64,000 nt of DNA from contig NZ_KK211161.1 in assembly GCF_000620645.1 (NCBI RefSeq), positions 62,001 to 126,000 on the forward strand, written 5' to 3'. The notes under the pieces are model-generated. The model was given only the letters and a program-made list of their open reading frames with translations. It ran no database searches and had not been told where the DNA came from. A program made the translations under genes and the position numbers. The DNA comes from Nocardioides sp. URHA0032. Lineage in GTDB: Bacteria > Actinomycetota > Actinomycetes > Propionibacteriales > Nocardioidaceae. Shown here one piece after another: positions 40,267-48,087 of the stretch (position 1 is the stretch's first letter; each line of letters begins with the position of its first letter).

Positions 40267-41379
40267 TCAGGTCGTCGGGGCGAGCTCGCGGTGCGCGGCG
40301 TGGAGCGCCGCGCCCACGTCGAAGTCCTCCGGGCAGGCCCGGACGCACCGTCCGCACCCGGTGCACGCGGAGCCGAGGACGTCGAGCCCGGCGTACTTGT
40401 AGGAGGCGGTGCCCCGCATGCCGTAGTCGACCGCCTGCTCGAGGAGGCGGAAGATCTGGGGGATCTCGATGTCCTCCGGGCACGCCCCGATGCAGTCCCC
40501 GCAGCGGGTGCAGGGACTGGTGCTCATCTCGGCGACGCGACGTCGCCAGCCGACGGCCGTCTCCTCGGTCTCCTGCCCGCTCGTCGCGGCCGCGACGTTG
40601 CGCTCGAGCTCGTCGGTGCTCGCCATCCCGACGACCGCGGTGGTCACGCCGGGCACCAGCGTGGCGTAGCGCACCGCCCCGCCGATCTCGTCCCGTCCGG
40701 TCTCGGGGTCGGCGAGGAAGTCCAGCTTCGTGGCACCGTGGTGGAGCTCGCCGCCGGCGAGGACCTTCATCACCACGACACCCACCCCGTGCGCGCGGGC
40801 CGCGGGCAGCAGGCGCGTCGTGTAGGAGTCGATGGAGGAGCCGATGACGGTCTCGCGGCCGATGACGTTGAGCGGGAACATCACCACGTCGAAGGTCTCC
40901 TCCTCGATGGCGCGCAGGATGAGCTCGGTGTCGGCGTGGAAGGAGGCGCCCGAGGCGCGGACGATCCCGGCCTGCTTCGCCGCTGCCGCGACGTCGGCGA
41001 ACCCGCCGAGGTCACGGCACATCTCGTACTCCTCGACCGTGCGGACCATGTGCGTCATCCACACGTCGACGCGGTCCCGGTCGAGCGTCCGCAGCGAGGT
41101 CTGGAGATCGCGCAGCACGTGCTGCCCGCCGCGCGCCCCGGTCTTGGTGGTCACGACCATCTGGTCACGCACCCGTGGCGGCAGGTGGGCGATCACGTCC
41201 TCGCCGTTCACGTAGGAACGCGCCGTGTCGTAGTACGTGATCCCGAGACCAGCAGCACGCTCGACCAAGGGCGCCCAGTCCCGCGCCCCGCCGTGCCGGA
41301 AGGGGCTGCTCCCCAGGCCCAGGCAGGACACGCGGAGGCCGGTGCTCCCGAGATCGCGGTCCGCGACCAGCCCGGCCAC
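40267..41379 (-). CDS. aldo/keto reductase with two C-terminal 4Fe-4S motifs
   Basis: 370 residues from GTG 41379, two bases after the radical SAM stop. Residues 1-275 are an aldo/keto reductase: LGLGSSPFRHGG, ITYYDTARSYVNGED (Asp, Tyr), VVTTKTGARGG (Lys), VDVWMTHMVR (His), VVGMASTDELERN. Residues about 288-312 and 336-356 are two bacterial ferredoxin motifs, PCTRCGDCIGACPED and ACTGCGRCVRACPED (CxxCxxCxxxCP). It may deliver electrons to the radical SAM enzyme or reduce the modified peptide. Such fusions are known in other settings, so activity here is inferred from context. Confidence 0.88.
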   Translation of the reverse strand: MAGLVADRDLGSTGLRVSCLGLGSSPFRHGGARDWAPLVERAAGLGITYYDTARSYVNGEDVIAHLPPRVRDQMVVTTKTGARGGQHVLRDLQTSLRTLDRDRVDVWMTHMVRTVEEYEMCRDLGGFADVAAAAKQAGIVRASGASFHADTELILRAIEEETFDVVMFPLNVIGRETVIGSSIDSYTTRLLPAARAHGVGVVVMKVLAGGELHHGATKLDFLADPETGRDEIGGAVRYATLVPGVTTAVVGMASTDELERNVAAATSGQETEETAVGWRRRVAEMSTSPCTRCGDCIGACPEDIEIPQIFRLLEQAVDYGMRGTASYKYAGLDVLGSACTGCGRCVRACPEDFDVGAALHAAHRELAPTT

Positions 41380-41381
41380 GG

Positions 41382-42746
41382 CTACCGGCCTTCGGCCTCG
41401 ATGAGACGGCTCCGCAGGTCTCCGATCGCGATCACCGAGGCCTCGACCAGGTTCCGCTTCATCGTGCAGTACTCCGGCAGCGGGTCCTCCGTGCCCTCCG
41501 TGTGCGACTGGTGCATGCATCCGCCGCCGCAGAGGTAGCGCGCCCAGCAGTCCCGGCACACCGGCCGGTCGTCGACCATCGTCAGCAGCGCGCTGCCCAG
41601 GTCGGTCGGCGAGGTGTCCTCGAAGATGGAGGAGTACGGCGTGCGGTAGATCCGCTGGCACTCGTAGATGCTGCCGTCGGGTGACACCGTCACCTCGCTG
41701 ATCCCTGCGCCGCAACCGTAGAAGACCTTCTGGCCGCTGCAGATCTTGATGATCACCGACTTCATGTCGTCCGGCAGGAGCGACCAGCTCTCCTGGGGGT
41801 TGTGCACGAACTCGTCGTAACCGGCGTTGAACTCCGCCCAGTCCGCCTCGGTGAACCGCGCTGCCGGCGAGTCGGTCGCGACCACCTCGAACGACACCTG
41901 GTCGGCGCCGTAGGAGCGTAGGCCCTCGACGATCGCCGCCGGGTCCTTGCGCTGGCGGGTGACGACCGCCCGGAGGTTGAAGTCGGCGCCCTCCTCGCCG
42001 AGCTCGCGGATGTGGCCCTTGATGTTGTCGATCGTGCCCTTGCCGTTCTTGAAGACGCGGAAGACGTCGTGCGTGCCCTCGTCCCCGTCGACGCTGACCT
42101 GGATGGTCACCGCGTGGTCGCGCAGCCACCTGATCCGGTCGCGGACGAGGAGGGTGCCGTTCGTGATGAGGTACTTGGTCAGGGTCTTCTCGTTGTCCGT
42201 CGCCCAGGCCTCGGCCCGCTCGACGACGTGCTGGAGGATCGGCCAGTTGAGCATCGGCTCGCCACCGTACAGCTGGATGTGCGCGCTGTCCCCCTCCTGG
42301 TGCCGGAAGAACCAGTCGAGGACCTCGTCGGCGCGCTCGCGCGTCATCAGGTTCTTCTCCTGGTAGATCGGCACGTCCTTCTCGAAGCAGTAGGTGCACC
42401 CCATGTTGCAGCCGCCGGCGAGCATCACCACGAGGTGGCTGAACGGTGGTCGCCGCGGGCGTGCCGGCGGCGTCGACGAGAGCGTGCCGTTGTCGAGCAG
42501 GTCCATGGCCTCCAGGTAGGCCTGCCGCACGTCGAGCGGGTCGAAGCTCTCGGCGAGCTCGGACTCGATGACGTCCAGCGGAGCGGTTGCCGCCCGCCGC
42601 AGCACCTGCGCCAGGACCGGCCGTGGTCGCAGGATCGTGAAGTTCCGCGCATCGAACGCGTACGTCGTGCCGAGGTGCTCGAAGACGTGCACCTCGATCG
42701 GGAGGGTGAGAACCGCTGAGCTGCTGTCGGTGTGCGTCATCGTCAT
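41382..42746 (-). CDS. radical SAM/SPASM peptide maturase candidate
   Basis: 454 residues from ATG 42746. Residues 15-90 look like a peptide-recognition (PqqD/RRE-like) domain: EVHVFEHLGTTYAFDARNF, then two helices, as in SCIFF-type maturases. The radical SAM cluster is C113-x3-C117-x2-C120 (GCNMGCTYCFE), with the GGE motif (LYGGEPML) and VTIQVSVDGDEGTHD. The SPASM domain has seven or more cysteines: YGCGAG, IYECQRI, VCRDCWARYLCGGGC, EYCTMK. SPASM maturases commonly form thioether or C-C crosslinks at cysteines or aromatic residues; here the Cys-X-Thr ladders are the obvious target. Confidence 0.9.
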   Translation of the reverse strand: MTMTHTDSSSAVLTLPIEVHVFEHLGTTYAFDARNFTILRPRPVLAQVLRRAATAPLDVIESELAESFDPLDVRQAYLEAMDLLDNGTLSSTPPARPRRPPFSHLVVMLAGGCNMGCTYCFEKDVPIYQEKNLMTRERADEVLDWFFRHQEGDSAHIQLYGGEPMLNWPILQHVVERAEAWATDNEKTLTKYLITNGTLLVRDRIRWLRDHAVTIQVSVDGDEGTHDVFRVFKNGKGTIDNIKGHIRELGEEGADFNLRAVVTRQRKDPAAIVEGLRSYGADQVSFEVVATDSPAARFTEADWAEFNAGYDEFVHNPQESWSLLPDDMKSVIIKICSGQKVFYGCGAGISEVTVSPDGSIYECQRIYRTPYSSIFEDTSPTDLGSALLTMVDDRPVCRDCWARYLCGGGCMHQSHTEGTEDPLPEYCTMKRNLVEASVIAIGDLRSRLIEAEGR

Positions 42747-42847
42747 CCCCGAGATCGCTCCTGGGCGCCGAGCGCGGACCCAGATTTTGAGCGTGGGTCA
42801 GGGGGATGGAGCGTGTCAACGGTGCGCCGGCCCAACCACCCGGGGAT

Positions 42848-42917
42848 GGCCCGTTCGGGCTGGCCCGGTCGGGCTGGCCCGGTCGGGCTGGCCCGTTGGG
42901 GCTGGCCCGTTGGGGTG
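42848..42917. repeat. five tandem 14-bp repeats
   Basis: Five consecutive copies of GGCCCGKTSGGGCT-like units (42848, 42862, 42876, 42890, 42904), two of them identical. They begin about 100 bases upstream of the radical SAM start. Function unknown; slippage-prone. Confidence 0.85.
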
Positions 42918-43009
42918 TGCTCAGCGGTCAGGTCCATGCGCAACACCGCCGGCGCCGCGGGCGGGCCGTGCACGACGACCGACTGCGCGATGGTCGACTC
43001 GCCCGCCAC

Positions 43010-43338
43010 GCGCACGAAGTGCCCGGGCAGTACCACGAAGTGCCCGGGCAGTACGCCGGCCGGCGCGACCGCCGGGAGGGCACATGAGCTGAGGCGGGGA
43101 TGGATCCCCGGTGAGCCGGGGATCCCGTCGGTTATGGGGCATTGCAACGCCCGCCAAGCGCACGAAGTGCCCGGGCAGTACGCCGGGCAGCGAGACCGCC
43201 GGAAGTGCACACGTGCTGAGGGCGGGGATGGATCCCCGGTGAGCCGGGGATCCCGTCGGTTAGCGGGCATTGCAACGCCCGCCAAGCGCACGAAGTGCCC
43301 GGGCAGTACGTCGGCCAGTGCGACCGCCGGCAGTGCAC
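43010..43338. repeat. hairpin-bearing tandem array
   Basis: Three units start with GCGCACGAAGTGCCCGGGCA at 43010, 43158 and 43286 (spacing 148 and 128; the first holds an extra copy of the ACGAAGTGCCCGGGCAGTA part). Each core contains the palindrome TGCCCGGGCA. Units 1 and 2 also carry a perfect hairpin, GGATCCCCGG-TGAG-CCGGGGATCC (43102-43125, 43230-43253). Non-coding. Confidence 0.8.
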
Positions 43339-43503
43339 GCCCGCCACGACGCGCACCCCGATCAGCGCCGTGGCGGGCGACAGGCGGCCACGCCGGCCTG
43401 GCCCAGGTAGCAGGCCGGTACGCCGGGATGGGTGCGCGCCGCCCGTCTGCCTCACGATCCACGTCACCGGGGAACCTGACCCGCTGAGACGGTGGGCGGG
43501 CCC

Positions 43504-43543
43504 CCCGCTGTGGACAGCGAGCGGGCCGCCGGGACGTCATCCG
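43504..43543. repeat. 40-bp direct repeat, right copy
   Basis: Second copy of 39268-39307, same orientation, two mismatches. It lies 25 bases before the stop of the sigma factor remnant. Confidence 0.75.
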
Positions 43544-43567
43544 ACGACGAAGTGGGCGCGCGGCGGT

Positions 43568-43786
43568 TCAGACGTCGGGGGCGATCGAGAGGGCCGCGAG
43601 CTTCTCCGGGTCCAGGATGATGTCGATCGAGGCGACCCGGTCGTCGGCGACGGTCAGGCCCGCGACGGCGATCACCCCGGCCGGCGTGCGCGCCACGATC
43701 CCGACGGCGCCGTTGACCAGGGCCGGCCGGCACAGCGTCGCGAACCGCGGCCCGTGCGTCGCGGTGTGGCGGGCGACGTTCGCGGC
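43568..43786 (-). pseudogene. C-terminal remnant of a SigJ-type ECF sigma factor
   Basis: About 70 residues ending at 43568: FATLCRPALVNGAVGIVART, then VIAVAGLTVADDRVASIDIILDPEKLAAL. This matches the NTF2-like C-terminal domain of SigJ-type sigma factors (VNGxxGxxVR...LxVxxGRIxxIxxxxNPEKL). The sigma-2 and sigma-4 regions are missing; the sequence breaks off near 43786 against the hydrolase fragment. Confidence 0.65.
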
Positions 43787-43791
43787 GCGGC

Positions 43792-44127
43792 TGGGTCGAG
43801 CCGTTGCTGACCGATCGCGACGTCCGGCGTGACATCCGGCGGCTGCTCCGCTCGGTGTTCACCGACCGCGACGTCCTCCTGGCGGCCGCCGAGCGACTCC
43901 GGGAGTTCCAGGGACCGGCGCTGGTCGTCTGGGGGACCGAGGACCGGGTGATGCCGCTGGACCACGGGCACCGGCTCGCCCAGCTGCTGCCGCACGGGAC
44001 CGTGGTCGAGATCGAGGACAGCCGCACCCTTGTCCCGCTGGACCAGCCGGACCTCCTCGTGGTGGCCATCCGCGAGCTCGTCGCGTCTGCGACAGCGGGC
44101 ACTCCTCCGTCCCGTCGCGAGGTGTGA
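43792..44127 (+). pseudogene. C-terminal remnant of an alpha/beta hydrolase
   Basis: About 111 residues. FQGPALVVWGTEDRVMPLDHGHRLAQLLPHGTVVEIEDS is the strand-turn with the catalytic Asp of alpha/beta hydrolases, and the upstream WVEPLLTDRDVRRDIRRLLRSVF resembles the cap. The nucleophile elbow and N-terminal half are missing. The catalytic His position reads TLVPLDQP. It abuts the sigma factor remnant head to head, a likely recombination junction. Confidence 0.65.
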
Positions 44128-44187
44128 GCGCGACGGCTTTCCGCGAAACGCCCACCAACTGGTCCAGACCTCTTTACCCTTCCAGCC

Positions 44188-45636
44188 ATGAAGAGTCGGG
44201 CGCTCGCCGCCGCCGTCGCCGTCCTCGTCGCGCTCGGGCTGGCCGTGGCGCTGTCCCCGGCCGCGGAGTCGGCCGGCCCGTCGCTCGGGGCGCCGGTGGA
44301 CGTGCAGACCACCGTCGTGGGCGGCCAGAAGGCGATCAGGGTGACGTGGGGTGCACCGACGGCCGGCATCCCCGCCGGCCTGGCCTACGAGGTGCTGCTG
44401 GACGGCGACACTGTCGGCACCGCTCTCGTGAAGACGTCGTTCGTGATCGACGACCCGAGCCTGGTCGTCGGGCACACCTACGAGGTCGGCGTCCGCTCGA
44501 CGCTGCTGGTCAACCACAGCTCGACGACCTCGACGTACCAGCAGCTCTACGTCGCGCCGGTCACGACCGTGCAGGCCGCGAACCCGACGAACCCGCTCGC
44601 CGGCCGCGAGTGGGGTGTCTACCGCGGCCTCCAGGACCCGGCAGTGATCGGCTGGAACCAGCTCGGCCAGGCCCAGCAGGACAAGCTGGCGCCGATCGCG
44701 ATGATCCACAAGGCGAAGTTCTTCGGGCGCTGGATCACCGATGGGCAGGCGGAACAGAAGACCCGCGAGTACATCGAGGACACCCAGGCCGGCGACCCGC
44801 AACGGCTGACGATCCTGACGCTGTTCCGGATGTTCCCCTGGGAGGGCGAGGCCAGCATCCTCAAGCGGCTGCCCACGGCGGCCGAGCAGGCGGCGTACAA
44901 GAAGTTCGTCAACGGCATGGCCGAGGCGATCGGCAGCAACCGGGTTGCGGTCGTGCTGCAGCCGGACGGGTTCTTCGCGTGGAAGGCCTTCCAGGTGCTG
45001 GCCCCGAAGCTCGGCAGGAAGGCCGCGCTGCTGCCCGCGCGGATGCTCTCGTGGACCTCGAAGACGCTGTCGGAGGCGGGCCCGAACGTCAGCGTGTACG
45101 TCGACATGGGCTCCGAGGACTGGGCGCTGGGCAAGGTGGCGCCGGTCGCCAAGTTCCTCAAGCTGTCCGGCGTGAAGTACGCGCGCGGCTTCTCCCTCGA
45201 CGTCTCGCACAAGAACTACCTGGACCGCGAGATCCTGTTCGCCCAGCGGGTGTCCCAGGCGCTCGCCAAGATGGGCCTGCCGAACAAGCACGCGGTCATC
45301 GACACCTCCGACAACGGCCAGCCGTTCGCCGGCAAGGAGATCAACCCGCCCGGCGGCGACGGGCCCTACACCCCGCCCGGCGAGATCGACCCGTGCACGA
45401 AGAAGAACCAGGGCAACCCCTGCACCGCCCTGGGCGTCCCGCCGACCACCGACGTGGCCAACGACGCGTGGGGCCTCAAGCCGGGCGTGGCCAGGGCCGC
45501 CGCGCAGTACGTCGACGCCTACCTCTGGGTGAGCCGCCCCTGGCTGCCCGACCAGGGCGCCGGCGGCACCAAGTTCAGCCCCGACTTCGCGACGAAGCTG
45601 CTGAACACCTGGACGTTCTCGCCGTACTTCAGCTGA
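44188..45636 (+). CDS. secreted GH6-like protein with FnIII-like domain
   Basis: 482 residues from ATG 44188. Signal peptide to about residue 29; an FnIII-like module (APVDVQTTVVGGQKAIRVTWGAPTAGIP...) to about 125; then a glycoside hydrolase family 6 core: NPLAGREWGVY, FRMFPWEGEAS, RVAVVLQPDGFF (acid Asp position), VYVDMGSEDWALG, ARGFSLDVSHKNY, AVIDTSDNGQPF, AYLWVSRPWLPDQ. GH6 enzymes cleave beta-1,4-glucans by inversion. The final motif lacks the usual KPPGEPDG Asp arrangement, so activity or specificity may differ. Confidence 0.8.
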   Translation: MKSRALAAAVAVLVALGLAVALSPAAESAGPSLGAPVDVQTTVVGGQKAIRVTWGAPTAGIPAGLAYEVLLDGDTVGTALVKTSFVIDDPSLVVGHTYEVGVRSTLLVNHSSTTSTYQQLYVAPVTTVQAANPTNPLAGREWGVYRGLQDPAVIGWNQLGQAQQDKLAPIAMIHKAKFFGRWITDGQAEQKTREYIEDTQAGDPQRLTILTLFRMFPWEGEASILKRLPTAAEQAAYKKFVNGMAEAIGSNRVAVVLQPDGFFAWKAFQVLAPKLGRKAALLPARMLSWTSKTLSEAGPNVSVYVDMGSEDWALGKVAPVAKFLKLSGVKYARGFSLDVSHKNYLDREILFAQRVSQALAKMGLPNKHAVIDTSDNGQPFAGKEINPPGGDGPYTPPGEIDPCTKKNQGNPCTALGVPPTTDVANDAWGLKPGVARAAAQYVDAYLWVSRPWLPDQGAGGTKFSPDFATKLLNTWTFSPYFS

Positions 45637-45639
45637 CAG

Positions 45640-46962
45640 TCAGTCGAGCACGCCCGGTGCGGCGTCCTCGTCCTCGACCCACTCGTCACCGGTGTCGAAG
45701 ACGTCACGCTTGCGGCGCTTGTCGTCCTTGCCCCCGCGGCCGCCGCCCCCGGACGCGGTGCCGGTTCCGCGACCGCCCGCGGCGCCCCGACTCCCGCCGG
45801 TCGTGCCGCGCCGACCTGCCGCCGAGGCGGCGCCCGACCGGCCACTGCCGGACCCGGAGCTGACCGCACCGGCACCACCGGGGCGGCCGAGCGGGCCGGT
45901 GACGCCCGTGCGTGACGTGGCGCCGATCCCGCGCACGCCGCTCGCGGCGGTGCCGGAGCTCGTGACGACCGGGGAGACCGCACCGCCGCCGAGGCCGCCG
46001 GCGGACAGGCCCGTGCCGAGCAGGCCGCCCGCGGCCCCGCCCGCCGCGGCGCCCGCGAGGCCGAGTCCGGTGCCCGCCCCGATGCTGCCGCCGGACGTGC
46101 CGCCCGTGGCGCCGAGCGTGCCGCCCGGTGTGCCGCCCGCGGCGGGGGTGCTGATCGGGCCGACCGGCCCGCCCCCCTGCGGTGCGCCGCCCGGGCCGCC
46201 GCCGGCCGGCACGTAGCCGGGTCCGGGGCCGGGGACCGGGCTGCCGGAATGGCCGGTGGTGCCGGTAGTGCCGGTGCCGGGGCTGCCGGGGCTGCCGGGG
46301 TGGTAGGTGGGGCCGTCGACGCTCCGCGGACCGCCGCCGCCACCCGAGGTGGCCGAGCCACCGGAGCCGCCGCTGGCTGCGCCACCGCTGGCGCCACCGG
46401 TCCCGCCGCCCGACGAGCCGGCGGGCTTCGGGTCGGGCTCGCCGTGGATCTGCTTCATGGTGGTGGCCGAGTGCCCGAACACGCGGTCCATCGCGTCGGC
46501 CTGCTTCTTCGCGCGGGCCTCCTGGTCGTCGTACGCCGCCTGGTAGTTGCTGTGTGCCTGCCGGTTCTGCGACTCGGCCTGGATGTCGGCGCGGGTCGGC
46601 GGGCCGACCGGTGCGTGGTACGGCGGCGGCTCGCTCAGCGGGTGGCGCGCGAGGTCGTCCTGCTCGATCTTGGCGCTGCGGATCACGTCGGCGGCGTTGC
46701 GCATGGCCTGGGCGCCCGCACCCAGCTCGGTGGACTTGTCGCTCATCGACGTCGCGGAGCGGTTGAACGCGGCGTCGACGGCCGGGCCGGTCCTGCCGCC
46801 GATCTTCTGCCTGACCTCGGGCGAGGCGGTCAGGAGCGCGGTGCCGATCTGCTGCAGGATGCCCTGGCAGTACTCCCACTCGCTCGCGTGCCGGTCGATG
46901 TCGCCGTCGTTCGCGCCGTGGAGCGCCCGGTCGAGGCGGGCTCGCTGGGGTCCGCTGGCCAT
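45640..46962 (-). CDS. PPE/WXG-like protein with long Gly-rich tail
   Basis: 440 residues. The first 175 residues are helical (WEYCQGILQQIGTALLTASPEVRQKIGGRTGPAVDAAFNRSATSMSDKSTELGAGAQAMRNAADVIRSAK), as in type VII-secreted WXG/PPE-like proteins of actinobacteria. Residues 180-410 are very rich in Gly, Ser, Thr, Ala and Pro; the end is KDDKRRKRDVFDTGDEWVEDEDAAPGVLD, an acidic C-terminus seen in ESX-linked proteins. Probable exported substrate or its envelope scaffold. Confidence 0.75.
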   Translation of the reverse strand: MASGPQRARLDRALHGANDGDIDRHASEWEYCQGILQQIGTALLTASPEVRQKIGGRTGPAVDAAFNRSATSMSDKSTELGAGAQAMRNAADVIRSAKIEQDDLARHPLSEPPPYHAPVGPPTRADIQAESQNRQAHSNYQAAYDDQEARAKKQADAMDRVFGHSATTMKQIHGEPDPKPAGSSGGGTGGASGGAASGGSGGSATSGGGGGPRSVDGPTYHPGSPGSPGTGTTGTTGHSGSPVPGPGPGYVPAGGGPGGAPQGGGPVGPISTPAAGGTPGGTLGATGGTSGGSIGAGTGLGLAGAAAGGAAGGLLGTGLSAGGLGGGAVSPVVTSSGTAASGVRGIGATSRTGVTGPLGRPGGAGAVSSGSGSGRSGAASAAGRRGTTGGSRGAAGGRGTGTASGGGGRGGKDDKRRKRDVFDTGDEWVEDEDAAPGVLD

Positions 46963-46963
46963 C

Positions 46964-47374
46964 TCAGCGCCCCTCCGCCGTCGAGGCCGGCAACGTGCAC
47001 GAGCTGTTGCTCTCGAAGCTCGGCGCCGCCACGCAGGACGTCGAGGTGGCGAGGCCGTTGAGCGCGCTCGCGTTCGCGGCGTCGGTGTCGCCGAGGTCGT
47101 CGACGAAGCCGGCCAGGTTGTCGCGGTATCCCCGCAGCCCGGCGGCCATCTGCAGCACCGCCTTCGCCACGTGCTGCTGCGCCACGCTGCTGTGGTGGCC
47201 GAGCTGCGCTCCCGCGTCCGAGCCCCCGAAGAGACCGGGCGAGATCGGCTTGACGTTCCCCGTCTCGAGGTCCTCGGCGCTGCCGGCGAGCATCGACCGG
47301 ACGTCGGCGATCAGGTCCTCGGGGAGTCCGAGCTCCCCGAGCAGGTCCGCGGCTCCCATGCCCCCGTCGTACAT
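46964..47374 (-). CDS. small type VII secretion-associated protein
   Basis: 136 residues from ATG 47374, starting AAGGAA about 10 bases upstream. A single WXG-like helical hairpin is predicted (HHSSVAQQHVAKAVLQMAAGLRGYRDNLAGFVDDLGDTDAANASALNGL). No WxG is present. It stops one base before the PPE-like gene's start, so both probably form a heterodimer, as EsxA/B and PE/PPE pairs do. Confidence 0.7.
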   Translation of the reverse strand: MYDGGMGAADLLGELGLPEDLIADVRSMLAGSAEDLETGNVKPISPGLFGGSDAGAQLGHHSSVAQQHVAKAVLQMAAGLRGYRDNLAGFVDDLGDTDAANASALNGLATSTSCVAAPSFESNSSCTLPASTAEGR

Positions 47375-47499
47375 CTGAACGTGTTCCTTCCCCCGAATGA
47401 AAGGCCTGTTGCGTCACCGGCCACCTGCCCCGGTCCCCCGCGATCGAAACCTCGGTCCGTTAGATTGCGTCGCACTCGTCTCGGACCCAGGAGCTCTCG

Positions 47500-48084
47500 G
47501 TGCGTCGAACCACGATCCCCCTCCTGCTGCTCGCGCTCGCCCTCACAGCGGGCTGCAGCAGCGACGGCGACGATCCGGGTACGGCGAGCCCGGGCTCGCC
47601 GGCCGCGCCGACGTCGACGAGCAGCTCGCAGGCGAGCTCGCCGACGGACTCCCCGTCGGACGTGGCGACGGGCATCGAGCTGTCGATGCCCAACAGCAGC
47701 GTGCGCGCCCCCGCGGACTGGACGCAGGCCAAGGACCTGACCCGCTACGAGGACGGCGCCGACAGCCCCGACAGCCTCGCCTACATCATGCTCGGCGAGA
47801 TCGACGCGTTCGGCTCGGACGCCTCCGCCGAGCAGCTCGGCGAGAACCGGATCAAGGCGAACACCTACCCGAAGGCGCCGAAGGTGCTGCCGGTGAGCGA
47901 GCTCGACGGCACCGAGGCGTACCACGTGGCCGGCTTCGTGAGCCCGACCCAGTACATCGAGGAGTTCGGCACCATCGTCCGCGACCGGATCGTCACCCTG
48001 ACGTTCTCCTTCAACAACAAGGTGTCGAGGTCCGAGCGCGACCAGGTCGTGTCCTCGGTGCTCCCGACCTTCGCCTGGAAGTAG
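47500..48084 (+). CDS. putative lipoprotein
   Basis: 194 residues from GTG 47500. Signal peptide with lipobox LTAGCSSDG (Cys19); a long Ser/Thr/Pro linker to about residue 55; then a compact domain (IELSMPNSSVRAPADWTQAKDLTRYEDGAD, GRDRIVTLTFSFNNKVSRSERDQVVSSVLPTFAWK) with the layout of LpqN/PsbP-like actinobacterial lipoproteins. Surface-anchored; role unknown. It is convergent with the NlpC/P60 gene, 3 bases apart. Confidence 0.75.
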   Translation: MRRTTIPLLLLALALTAGCSSDGDDPGTASPGSPAAPTSTSSSQASSPTDSPSDVATGIELSMPNSSVRAPADWTQAKDLTRYEDGADSPDSLAYIMLGEIDAFGSDASAEQLGENRIKANTYPKAPKVLPVSELDGTEAYHVAGFVSPTQYIEEFGTIVRDRIVTLTFSFNNKVSRSERDQVVSSVLPTFAWK

Positions 48085-48087
48085 CCG

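Larger units (their letters stand above)
42747..43567. other. non-coding repeat-rich region
   Basis: About 820 bases with no supported gene. It holds a 14-bp tandem array, a hairpin-bearing array (43010-43338) and the right 40-bp repeat. A long open frame on the minus strand is dismissed because the repeat units fall in different frames. Promoters for the radical SAM operon must lie in its first 100 bases. Confidence 0.7.

Noticed and set aside
43010..43338. CRISPR array
   Set aside because: Only three units, irregular spacing, most of the unit repeats with no unique spacers, and no cas genes in the window.
42743..43540. A 265-codon open frame on the minus strand across the repeat region
   Set aside because: Repeat units 128 and 148 bases apart are read in different frames, composition is Pro/Arg-rich, and there is no ribosome-binding site or family; it is an artefact of high GC.
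39268..43543. Insertion sequence or integron
   Set aside because: No transposase, integrase or inverted terminal repeats are visible; only the 40-bp direct repeats support mobility.
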